A DNA stretch of 32,017 nt from Bacillota bacterium (GTDB lineage Bacteria; Bacillota; Limnochordia; DTU087): positions 1-32,017 of the forward strand of contig JAAYRF010000139.1 in NCBI GenBank assembly GCA_012518905.1, written 5' to 3'. A model generated the notes under the pieces. It did not search any database. It was not told where the DNA came from and saw nothing but the letters and a program-made list of their open reading frames with translations. Each line of letters opens with the position of its first letter. Positions within the stretch are counted from its first letter, which is position 1. Of the stretch, positions 25,696-32,017 are shown piece by piece. Position numbers and translations under genes: made by a program.

Positions 25696-26534
25696 ATAAG
25701 GATGCCATGTGGGCCATAGCTATCAAGGATATGAGGGCCATTGGAAATAGTGTACAAGTTTGGCTGCCTATGCTGATCGTCCCTGTTATCATGTGTGTCC
25801 TACTTCCCGGCGGACTCATCTTGGGGGTACGGCATTTTGGTGTAGAAGGGATGGACAATGTGGGAAGTTTGGGTTCTTTGGATAAAATGCTAGCTGCTCT
25901 GCCACCTAGCAGCTTGAAAGCCGCGCTAGATGCACTAGCTTCCCCAGAGCAGAAGCTATTGTACTTTGCCCTAAACTACATGTTCGTCCCCTTCTTCCTT
26001 TTGATTCCCCTGATGCTATCTAGTGTGATCACCGCCAATAGCTTTGCTGTGGAAAAGGAGCGAAAGACTTTGGAGAGTCTCCTGTTTTCCCCGATTGATA
26101 TTCCTAGCTTATTCCTCGGAAAGGTGCTGTCTGCTTTTGTTCCTTCCATGCTGGTAACCTGGCTATGTACCTTTCTCTATGGTCTTGTTGTGGATATTTT
26201 GGCTTACCCGATATACAGGCGGCTGATCTTCCCCACAACCAACTGGATAGTTCTGATCTTTTGGGCCGTCCCTGCCGTCAGCCTGGTGGCCGTTTTCATT
26301 AACGTGATCATCTCGGCGAAAGTAAAGGGCTTTCAAGAGGCATATCAACTAGGAGGACTTCTTGTCTTGCCCGTCTTGGGGCTGATCATGGGGCAAGCTA
26401 TGGGGGCTTTGATCATAGATGTGCGTCTACTCGGGTGGATAGGGGCCTTAGTTTGGGTCTTGGACTTTGGACTTCTAAGGTTCATCGTTAGACACTTTGA
26501 TCGAAATAAGCTCTTTGAAAGCCAGGTGTCATAA
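25692..26534 (+). CDS. ABC-2 type transporter permease (NatB-like)
   Basis: 280 residues from GTG 25692, overlapping the ATPase stop by four bases (GTGA). About six membrane helices: one near 22-45, then after a large outside loop further ones near 95-117, 145-170, 185-210, 220-245 and 245-265. The ITANSFAVEKERKTLESLLFSPI segment before the third helix is the coupling motif of NatB/ABC-2 permeases. It functions as a dimer with the ATPase upstream. The substrate is unknown. Confidence 0.9.
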   Translation: MNKDAMWAIAIKDMRAIGNSVQVWLPMLIVPVIMCVLLPGGLILGVRHFGVEGMDNVGSLGSLDKMLAALPPSSLKAALDALASPEQKLLYFALNYMFVPFFLLIPLMLSSVITANSFAVEKERKTLESLLFSPIDIPSLFLGKVLSAFVPSMLVTWLCTFLYGLVVDILAYPIYRRLIFPTTNWIVLIFWAVPAVSLVAVFINVIISAKVKGFQEAYQLGGLLVLPVLGLIMGQAMGALIIDVRLLGWIGALVWVLDFGLLRFIVRHFDRNKLFESQVS

Positions 26535-26542
26535 AGGGCAGG

Positions 26543-26571
26543 TTGACTTCCCCTTCTGGGCAGGGTACGAT
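26543..26571 (+). promoter_or_regulatory. Sigma-A-like promoter of the FGGY kinase operon
   Basis: TTGACT (26543-26548), 17 bases, then TACGAT (26566-26571). A small palindrome TTTCC-GTA-GGAAA (26604-26616) lies between it and the gene and could be an operator. Confidence 0.55.
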
Positions 26572-26643
26572 TTCCATGGGACAACAAAAATCCTATAAAC
26601 CTGTTTCCGTAGGAAATTTACGGTGGAAGAGAGGCTAGAGATT

Positions 26644-28158
26644 ATGAGATTTGTGGGGATTGATGTTGGAACCACCCATTGTAAAGCAGGGCTATTTGAC
26701 GCTAGTGGCAAGAGTATTGCCATGGCCAGTGGCCAAACACCGTACCAAGATGTCGGGGGAGGCCATGTTGAGATCGAGCCAGAGGAGCTCTGGCAAGTAG
26801 TGCTCGAGACTTTGAGAGAAATCTTGCCTGGAAATACCGGCCAATCCGTTACTGCCATAGGCATTACCAGCATGGCGGAGGCCGGTTTTTTGATGGACAA
26901 GCAGACTAAGCAGCCTAGAACTCGATTCATACCATGGTTCGACGATCGGCCTAGATTCAGCGCCCATAGCCTGATGGGGCCCTTTAGTCCTTTAGAACGT
27001 TTTCAAAGAAGTGGTTTACACCCCGGCTCCAAATGGAGCTTGCCCAAGATCTTGTGGCTACGTTCGTTGGAACCAGGCATCACCGAGGGGGCCGTCTGGA
27101 TAGGTGCAGGTGACTACATAGCATATCGTCTGACGGGGAAGATCGCTACCGATTATACTCTCGCTACTCGCACCTATTGCTTTCGCCTCGATACGAGGAA
27201 TTGGGATGAAAAGCTTCTAGGAAGCTTTGATCTAGACCCCTCCCTATTTCCTCCTGCATACCCCAGTGGCCAGCCCTTGGGATTTACGCTGGAGGGTGAA
27301 AACTGGGGTCTCAATCTATCTCCCCGAGCCACCGTCTGCGTATCCGGTCACGATCATCCCTGCGCGGCCTTGGCCGTGGGGGCAACTCGGCCTGGTGTAG
27401 TCTATGATTCCATGGGTACTGCAGAAACTCTTATGGGAACCCTCACCGATGCTCTGCTAAGTGAAAAGGACTATGACTCTGGCTTTAGCTACGGTTGCCA
27501 TGTACTACCTGACCGCCTTTACTGGATGGGAGCATTATCTTCTTCCGGTGGGTCCATTGAATGGCTGCGGAGCATCATGGGCGAAGAACCCCTTAGCTAT
27601 CAAAGAATCGATGAGCTCTTAAGTGAATCGGGACCGGAACCTTCTGGCATCATATACTTGCCCTATTTGGCCGGCAGTGGAGCCCCTTGGCCTGATGTCA
27701 CTGTGCAGGGCGCTTTTGTGGGCTTACTGAGAAGACACAATCGAGGGCATCTCTTAAAGGCTGTTCTAGAGGGTACTGCCTATGAGATAGAAGCCATTCG
27801 CCAGACGGCAGAAGCTATAGTTGGCTCAGCCATTGATCAGATTATCGCTGTAGGTGGTGGGACCCGCAATAAACATTGGCTCCAGATAAAGGCCGATGTC
27901 TCGGGTTGCGAATATATAGTACCGCCGGTGGCTGAGGCTACGTTGTTGGGGGCTGCCTTGGTTGCTGCTTTAGGCTGTGGGGCACTGGAGGAAGAACAGA
28001 TTGTGGATTTGGCAAAGGTACAAAATGAGTTAGGTACCAAAGTCAGTCCCTATCTCCAAAGGCATGTATCCTATGAATATTGGTACGAAAAAGCATTCCT
28101 GGCTCTGCAGGAGCCTTTACGAAGTTACTATAATGCCGTGGTCGATGAGAGGGGCTAG
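26644..28158 (+). CDS. FGGY family carbohydrate kinase
   Basis: 504 residues from ATG 26644 (GAGAGG nine bases upstream); a GTG at 26623 is a possible alternative. The first ATP-site motif is VGIDVGTTHCKAGLFD. The catalytic base is Asp237 in VCVSGHDHPCAALAVGA. The C-terminal signature is IIAVGGGTRNKHWLQIKADV followed by EATLLGAALVAALG. FGGY kinases phosphorylate sugars and polyols such as xylulose, fuculose, gluconate or glycerol; the substrate cannot be chosen from these motifs. A promoter is visible at 26543-26571. A DUF1537 kinase follows after 120 bases. Confidence 0.9.
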   Translation: MRFVGIDVGTTHCKAGLFDASGKSIAMASGQTPYQDVGGGHVEIEPEELWQVVLETLREILPGNTGQSVTAIGITSMAEAGFLMDKQTKQPRTRFIPWFDDRPRFSAHSLMGPFSPLERFQRSGLHPGSKWSLPKILWLRSLEPGITEGAVWIGAGDYIAYRLTGKIATDYTLATRTYCFRLDTRNWDEKLLGSFDLDPSLFPPAYPSGQPLGFTLEGENWGLNLSPRATVCVSGHDHPCAALAVGATRPGVVYDSMGTAETLMGTLTDALLSEKDYDSGFSYGCHVLPDRLYWMGALSSSGGSIEWLRSIMGEEPLSYQRIDELLSESGPEPSGIIYLPYLAGSGAPWPDVTVQGAFVGLLRRHNRGHLLKAVLEGTAYEIEAIRQTAEAIVGSAIDQIIAVGGGTRNKHWLQIKADVSGCEYIVPPVAEATLLGAALVAALGCGALEEEQIVDLAKVQNELGTKVSPYLQRHVSYEYWYEKAFLALQEPLRSYYNAVVDERG

Positions 28159-28278
28159 TATTTTGGGCTCGCAGTTGCATGTCAATAGAATGAAAACAGG
28201 GTTTTCTGAAAGCTATGTCAACGCTGGGGCAAGGACAAGCCATGGAGATGCTCCAGGGCTGTTCCGGGAGGTAATACA

Positions 28279-29562
28279 ATGATTGGGGTAATCGCCGATG
28301 ATCTTACCGGCGCCCATGATATCGGTAGTATGTTTGCTAAGTCCGGTGCTTTGGTCCATGTTTTTACCCATACAGCACTTGATGAGCCAGCCGATTACCG
28401 CTGGGATGAGCCTGATGTGCTTATTCTAGATACCAACTCCCGCTTTGATACTCCCTCTGTTGCTTACACTAAAGTGCTTACCGCAGCTAGGAGGCTGAGG
28501 GAGTTGGGCTGCACTAAGTACTATAAGAAGATCTGCTCAGCGTTTCGGGGAAATATCGGGCCGGAGCTCGATGCTATGCTTCGCGGGATAGATGAAGATT
28601 TTGCTGTGGTAGTACCAGGGTTTCCCAAAAACGGACGACAGACTATCCATGGCATCCACTACATCCACGGGATCCCTTTGGCAGAATCGGAGTTCCGCCT
28701 AGATCCTGTCCACCCCATGACTGAATCTAACCTAGTGGAAATCCTCCAGGGTCAAACTGAGGGCCGGGTGGCCCTCGTCGATCATTCTCTGATCGAAAAG
28801 GGTCCTATCGGTTTGAGGGCGGAGGTGGAAAGGCTGGAGGGCGAGTATCAGTACGCCATCCTTGATGTAGTAAATCAAGACTCTCTAGAGATAATCGCCG
28901 AGGGACTGCGCCACTTGCCCATCTTCAGTGGAAGCTCTGCTCTAGCGGAGGAGCTGCCCATTCCACCGAAGAAGAGCCCCACTCATTACGATTTAGCTGT
29001 TCCCAAAAAGACAGATGTCGGCATTCTATGCGTAGCTGGTAGTCTCACCCCCCAAACTAAAGCCCAAGTGGAACATATGAAGGAAAGAGGCGCCCCTGCC
29101 CTTGAGCTAAGCTCCCTAGATGTGCTCACAGATAGGCGGAAGCTGGAGATAGAAAGGCTTGTGGCCCAGGCCAGCCCCAGGCTGGGGCGGGGGGAGGATG
29201 TTTTGATACACACTGCATACAGTCCCGAAGTGGTCACCCGAACTGTGGAGCTTGGTCGAGCCCAAGGACTATCCACTGAAGCAGTCTCCAGATCAGTATC
29301 CGAGGCATTGGCAGAAGTGGTCAACCAGTGTGTATACCGGGCTGGAGTAAGCCGTTTGGTTTTGGCCGGTGGCGATACCGCAGCTTCTATTTGCGCCAGA
29401 CTAAAGACCACAGGTATGCAGATCGGGCGGGAGATCGAACCGGGAATTCCTTCTTGCATTTCCCTTGGAGATCTGCATCTGTTTATGGTCTTAAAGCCCG
29501 GTAGTTTTGGAGGGTCCTCGTTCTTTACCAAGGCATGCAGGCACCTGAGAGGCAAGGGGTAG
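28279..29562 (+). CDS. Four-carbon acid sugar kinase family protein (DUF1537)
   Basis: 427 residues, the normal length for OtnK/DtnK/LtnK-like ATP-dependent kinases, which phosphorylate threonate, erythronate or related acids. The N-terminal substrate domain opens with MIGVIADDLTGAHDIGSMFA and contains YYKKICSAFRGNIGPELDAM and VVPGFPKNGRQT. The C-terminal nucleotide domain has LVLAGGDTAASIC (GGDT at 364-367) and LKPGSFGG (405-412). GGGAGG is placed well before the ATG. Its usual partners, a dehydrogenase, aldolase and isomerase, are absent; the only neighbour is the FGGY kinase. Confidence 0.92.
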   Translation: MIGVIADDLTGAHDIGSMFAKSGALVHVFTHTALDEPADYRWDEPDVLILDTNSRFDTPSVAYTKVLTAARRLRELGCTKYYKKICSAFRGNIGPELDAMLRGIDEDFAVVVPGFPKNGRQTIHGIHYIHGIPLAESEFRLDPVHPMTESNLVEILQGQTEGRVALVDHSLIEKGPIGLRAEVERLEGEYQYAILDVVNQDSLEIIAEGLRHLPIFSGSSALAEELPIPPKKSPTHYDLAVPKKTDVGILCVAGSLTPQTKAQVEHMKERGAPALELSSLDVLTDRRKLEIERLVAQASPRLGRGEDVLIHTAYSPEVVTRTVELGRAQGLSTEAVSRSVSEALAEVVNQCVYRAGVSRLVLAGGDTAASICARLKTTGMQIGREIEPGIPSCISLGDLHLFMVLKPGSFGGSSFFTKACRHLRGKG

Positions 29563-29805
29563 GTGAATTCAGCGTGTCCAGTTAGTGTCCGGTGTCCATT
29601 GAAATCCTCTATCTTATTAGGTGAAGAGTCGGGATGGATGTTTTTCCCATATAATGCAAAATAGTGCAGGACTCTGGGGGTTTGCAACGAAGATTCTACC
29701 GATTTGCAACACGCCTCCCCTAAAGCTGCGATCAAGCGGGCTTCACCCCCCGTGTTCAAGATTCGGCCTTGGAGGAGCCACCTGTAAGAAGGAGAGGATT
29801 TCCCG
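29563..29805 (+). promoter_or_regulatory. Upstream region of the chemoreceptor gene
   Basis: About 240 bases without a gene. It holds a perfect -10 hexamer TATAAT (29650-29655) but no good -35 at 17 bases. Three copies of GTGTCC lie at 29574, 29585 and 29592. A long untranslated leader of about 140 bases would follow. I see no sigma-D motif and no recognisable riboswitch. Confidence 0.4.
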
Positions 29806-31671
29806 ATGAAATCGATCAGAGCACGGATAATGTTGTTATTTGGGGTCTCTATGACATTGCTCTTGTCCTTGTTAGGGGTCTTGTTGTACTTGGATCTCAC
29901 TAGAACTGTGATTCCCCTGACTGAAGATATGAGCGAACAGATTGTGGAAGCTCGCAGCCAGGAAGTGAGTAACTGGCTAAATGGGCATGTAGATCAAGTG
30001 CGGCTTGTCGCCACCCAGGACATCTTCAGAAAATGGGACATACCGGCCATGGAGCGATACTTGGATCAGCACCGGCAGTTTCTGAACCCGGTCCACGAGA
30101 TGATTTTCTTCGCCGATACCACCGGGCAGTACTACACCACAGGTGGACATAGAGGCAGTATCGGCCATCGCGATTACTTCAAAGAGATCATGAAGGGCAA
30201 CAGAGATTATGTAATCAGTAGTGCTATGATCTCCAACTCCACCTCAAACCCCATTATTACCATCGCCCATGCTGTCAAAGATGACTACGGACGCATCAAG
30301 GGCATAGCAGCCGCCACAGTAGAGTTAAATACCCTCAGCCAAATCGCCACGAACATCAAGCTCGCCCGCACAGGTTACGGATTCATCATTGATGATACGG
30401 GCTTGGTTATCGCCCATCCGGATCAAAGCGTGGCGATGAATTTCAACATGCTCAAAGGCGATGAGCAGGGCTACAAAGGACTAACCGATGTCGCCAAGGC
30501 CCTTACGCAAGGGCAGAAAGGCATCAAGCGTGTTGCTCAGCCCGATGGCTCGGAGAGTATCAACATTTATACACCGATTCCCGGAACTGACGGTTTTGGG
30601 TTAGGTGTGGCCGTTCCTACCCAAGAACTCCTAGAGACAGCGCATGATGTTGTGAGACATACAGTTCTTCTTCTTTTGGTGGTAGGAGTGCTTATGTTGA
30701 GCGTCGCTTATTTCCTTGCCCAGTCGATATCCCGGCCGGTGGTTCGCTTGGCGACGGATATAGAGACTGTCGCCGGTGGAGATCTTACAGTCCAGGTCGA
30801 TGTGAAAAACAAGGATGAGTTGGGACGTATGGCAAATGCCTTTAACCGCATGGGTGAGGGCCTAAACTCTATGATTCGAGAGATCAAGGAAGTAGCAGAA
30901 CAGACTTCGGCTTCAAGTCAGCAGTTATCTGCAGCTAGCGAAGAGAGTGCTGCTGCTTCAGAGGAAGTAGCAGCAACTACTGGGCAATTGGCCAATGCTG
31001 TGGAGCAGGTCGCCAACAGTGCCGAAGACATGGCCAAAGAAGCGGAATCCATTAAGGATCTATCAGATAAGGGAAGAGAGCAGATGCTCCTAACCAGCCA
31101 GAGCATGGAGGGTATACAGCAATCTGCCGATCAATCTAGGCAAGTCATATATGGTCTAGCCGAGGCTATCAATCAGATCAATTCCATAGTCAATCTCATC
31201 TCCGACGTTGCTGAGCAAACAAACCTGTTGGCTCTTAACGCTGCCATTGAGGCAGCGCGGGCGGGGGAATATGGCAGAGGGTTTGCAGTGGTAGCCGATG
31301 AAGTTCGAAAGCTAGCGGAAATGACCCAGGGTTCTATTGTCAACATTCGAGGAATCGTCGATGCCATAAGTGATGAGACTCGTCAGGCCCTCGCTGTTTT
31401 CGATGCCAGCAATGTGGAGATCGATAAGGGTGTAGAGGGGCTATCCCAAACTCAGGCGGCTTTCGATGATATCATCGAACGGATCGATGCAGTTGTACCC
31501 CTCATCAATCAAGTGGCTAGGGCGAGTCAAGAGGTTAGGGAAGGGAGTATGGGCATAGCTGCATCCAGCCAGGAGCAGTCTGCTTCGATGGAGGAAATCG
31601 CTAGTACAGCCCAGTCTCTGGCAAGCCTAAGTGAGACATTGCAATCTCTGATTGCTGTCTTCAAGGTATAA
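29806..31671 (+). CDS. Methyl-accepting chemotaxis protein with extracytoplasmic Cache sensor
   Basis: 621 residues. TM1 is about 8-30, an extracytoplasmic dCache-type sensor about 40-280 ([22 protein letters not shown], a PAS-like [16 protein letters not shown] repeat), TM2 about 286-308, HAMP about 305-360 and a long coiled-coil signalling domain. The CheA/CheW-binding hairpin tip is intact ([20 protein letters not shown], about 469-488, then [15 protein letters not shown]). No C-terminal CheR-binding pentapeptide is present. The sensor shows the HRDYF pattern rather than the RxWY amino-acid-binding motif, so the ligand is not predicted to be an amino acid. GAAGGAGAGG precedes the ATG. No other chemotaxis or flagellar gene is in the window. 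Ligands could be sugars from the adjacent catabolic genes, but this is a guess. Confidence 0.95.
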   Translation: MKSIRARIMLLFGVSMTLLLSLLGVLLYLDLTRTVIPLTEDMSEQIVEARSQEVSNWLNGHVDQVRLVATQDIFRKWDIPAMERYLDQHRQFLNPVHEMIFFADTTGQYYTTGGHRGSIGHRDYFKEIMKGNRDYVISSAMISNSTSNPIITIAHAVKDDYGRIKGIAAATVELNTLSQIATNIKLARTGYGFIIDDTGLVIAHPDQSVAMNFNMLKGDEQGYKGLTDVAKALTQGQKGIKRVAQPDGSESINIYTPIPGTDGFGLGVAVPTQELLETAHDVVRHTVLLLLVVGVLMLSVAYFLAQSISRPVVRLATDIETVAGGDLTVQVDVKNKDELGRMANAFNRMGEGLNSMIREIKEVAEQTSASSQQLSAASEESAAASEEVAATTGQLANAVEQVANSAEDMAKEAESIKDLSDKGREQMLLTSQSMEGIQQSADQSRQVIYGLAEAINQINSIVNLISDVAEQTNLLALNAAIEAARAGEYGRGFAVVADEVRKLAEMTQGSIVNIRGIVDAISDETRQALAVFDASNVEIDKGVEGLSQTQAAFDDIIERIDAVVPLINQVARASQEVREGSMGIAASSQEQSASMEEIASTAQSLASLSETLQSLIAVFKV

Positions 31672-31758
31672 CGGGGTTAGTGATTCACCAAGAGAGGACG
31701 TGCCTTAGTCTCTTAGGCCTTTTCTAGGCACAGGGATAAATTTGGATTTGGAATAGAG

Positions 31759-31785
31759 GGAGGGTGGCGATTTTCGTCACCCTCC
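31759..31785. terminator. Terminator after the chemoreceptor gene
   Basis: GGAGGGTGGCG (31759-31769) pairs with CGTCACCCTCC (31775-31785), eleven pairs with one G-U, around a 5-base T-rich loop. TTC follows on the plus strand and CTCTATT on the minus, so the T-run is short. Confidence 0.6.
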
Positions 31786-31855
31786 TTCAAGTTTGGGATT
31801 AGGCGCCGATGCGGATTTATACGAAACAAGGCCATAAATGCGGTTTGTGACACTT

Positions 31856-31863
31856 TGTATACA
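31856..31863. promoter_or_regulatory. Palindrome TGTATACA, possible operator half of a pair
   Basis: A perfect 8-base palindrome within TTTGTATACATTT. A related element, TTGTAGTACAA, occurs at 31929-31939, so the two flank the predicted promoter of the next gene. Confidence 0.3.
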
Positions 31864-31888
31864 TTTCGGCAACAAAAAGGCAGGAAAG

Positions 31889-31917
31889 TTGACAGCCTAT
31901 GGAGAACAGTACATATG
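31889..31917 (+). promoter_or_regulatory. Possible sigma-A promoter of the gene at the right edge
   Basis: TTGACA (31889-31894), 17 bases, then CATATG (31912-31917), a weak -10. The predicted start codon at 31975 lies 57 bases downstream. Confidence 0.4.
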
Positions 31918-31928
31918 CAACAAATTAC

Positions 31929-31939
31929 TTGTAGTACAA
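31929..31939. promoter_or_regulatory. Palindrome TTGTAGTACAA
   Basis: Perfect 5-base arms around a central G, just after the predicted start site of the right-edge gene. It is similar in its TTGTA/TACAA arms to the TGTATACA element 70 bases upstream. Confidence 0.35.
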
Positions 31940-31974
31940 ATGCGTTATCTGTCGTTTTCTTACGGAGGTGATGC

Positions 31975-32017
31975 TTGCTTAACAAGGTAGTGGACTGTAG
32001 CCATGGAAGTCATACTA
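31975..32017 (+). CDS. Start of an unidentified gene, truncated by the window end
   Basis: TTG 31975 follows ACGGAGGTG by four or five bases and opens a frame that stays open to the end of the window (LLNKVVDCSHGSHT). An ATG at 31971 in another frame stops at once. Fourteen codons are too few to identify the product. Confidence 0.45.
   Translation, partial: MLNKVVDCSHGSHT

Larger units (their letters stand above)
31672..31974. other. Gene-free region after the chemoreceptor
   Basis: About 300 bases. It starts with structured sequence (GTGCCTTAG at 31700-31708 can pair with CTAGGCAC at 31724-31731 with one bulge) and the terminator at 31759. A probable promoter and two palindromes lie upstream of the gene that begins at 31975. 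I see no coding sequence; the minus-strand 90-codon open frame covering it has no supporting features. Confidence 0.6.

Noticed and set aside
29750-29775. GTTCAAGATTC, resembling a tRNA T-arm
   Set aside because: No matching acceptor stem, anticodon arm or CCA end can be formed around it.
29656-29805. Possible cyclic-di-GMP riboswitch in the leader of the chemoreceptor
   Set aside because: Such switches often precede chemoreceptor genes, but the GEMM core (GCAAAGC with its paired tetraloop receptor) is not present.
28986-29900. 304-codon minus-strand open frame over the DUF1537 kinase gene
   Set aside because: Its protein is low-complexity Ser/Pro/Arg-rich and covers a well-supported plus-strand gene; it has no recognisable domain.
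31713-31985. 90-codon minus-strand open frame after the chemoreceptor
   Set aside because: It crosses a terminator hairpin and a promoter and has no family features.

Overview
The window looks like a chromosomal segment of an anaerobic, Firmicutes-type bacterium of medium GC content. Supporting signs are strong AGGAGG-type ribosome binding sites, frequent TTG/GTG starts, sigma-A-like promoters, a small bacterial ferredoxin, and a homologue of the TM1266 regulator that normally accompanies [FeFe] hydrogenases. Two features suggest a two-membrane (diderm) Firmicute, for which Limnochordia is my best guess. First, the window opens inside a very large protein whose C-terminal half reads like an outer-membrane beta-barrel. 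Second, the sugar-binding protein has a signal-peptidase-I type signal and no lipobox, so it would be free in a periplasm. The lineage is an inference. I see no rRNA, tRNA, CRISPR array, insertion sequence or phage gene.

Layout. 1-3057: 3' part of the putative surface/outer-membrane protein. 3289-4137 (-): an unusual RING-finger/transmembrane/half solute-binding-protein fusion. 4350-5198: TM1266-like regulator, a 33-residue membrane peptide on the minus strand, and a 2[4Fe-4S] ferredoxin. 5296-8093: deoC (-), a Nudix ADP-ribose hydrolase, and a large helical/HEAT-like protein. 8215-9636 (-): an ADP-dependent glucokinase/phosphofructokinase, a family best known from archaea and animals. 9732-12497: YigZ-like protein, exported endonuclease/exonuclease/phosphatase and threonine aldolase, the last two overlapping by ATGA. 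12590-13333 (-): CutC.

13691-23287 is a carbohydrate-use region. On the plus strand lie a GHL6/beta-galactosidase-like hydrolase, a GH4 6-phospho-beta-glucosidase and a BadF-type sugar kinase. These converge on a minus-strand sugar ABC importer (binding protein and two permeases, no ATPase). Divergent from the importer are a nitroreductase-family protein and an inositol-2-dehydrogenase-like oxidoreductase. A plausible reading is import of an unphosphorylated beta-glycoside by the ABC system, phosphorylation by the kinase, and cleavage by GH4, with no PTS. 23399-24535 (-) is an RlmL-type rRNA methyltransferase. 24781-26534 is a two-gene ABC exporter behind a near-consensus promoter with a perfect palindrome at the start site. 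26644-29562 holds an FGGY kinase and a DUF1537 four-carbon-acid-sugar kinase. 29806-31671 is a chemoreceptor. A new gene appears to begin at 31975 and runs off the window.

The best candidates for something undescribed are the RING-TM-half-SBP fusion, the putative kinase/GH4 import route without a PTS, and the beta-barrel protein in an otherwise Firmicutes-like genome.
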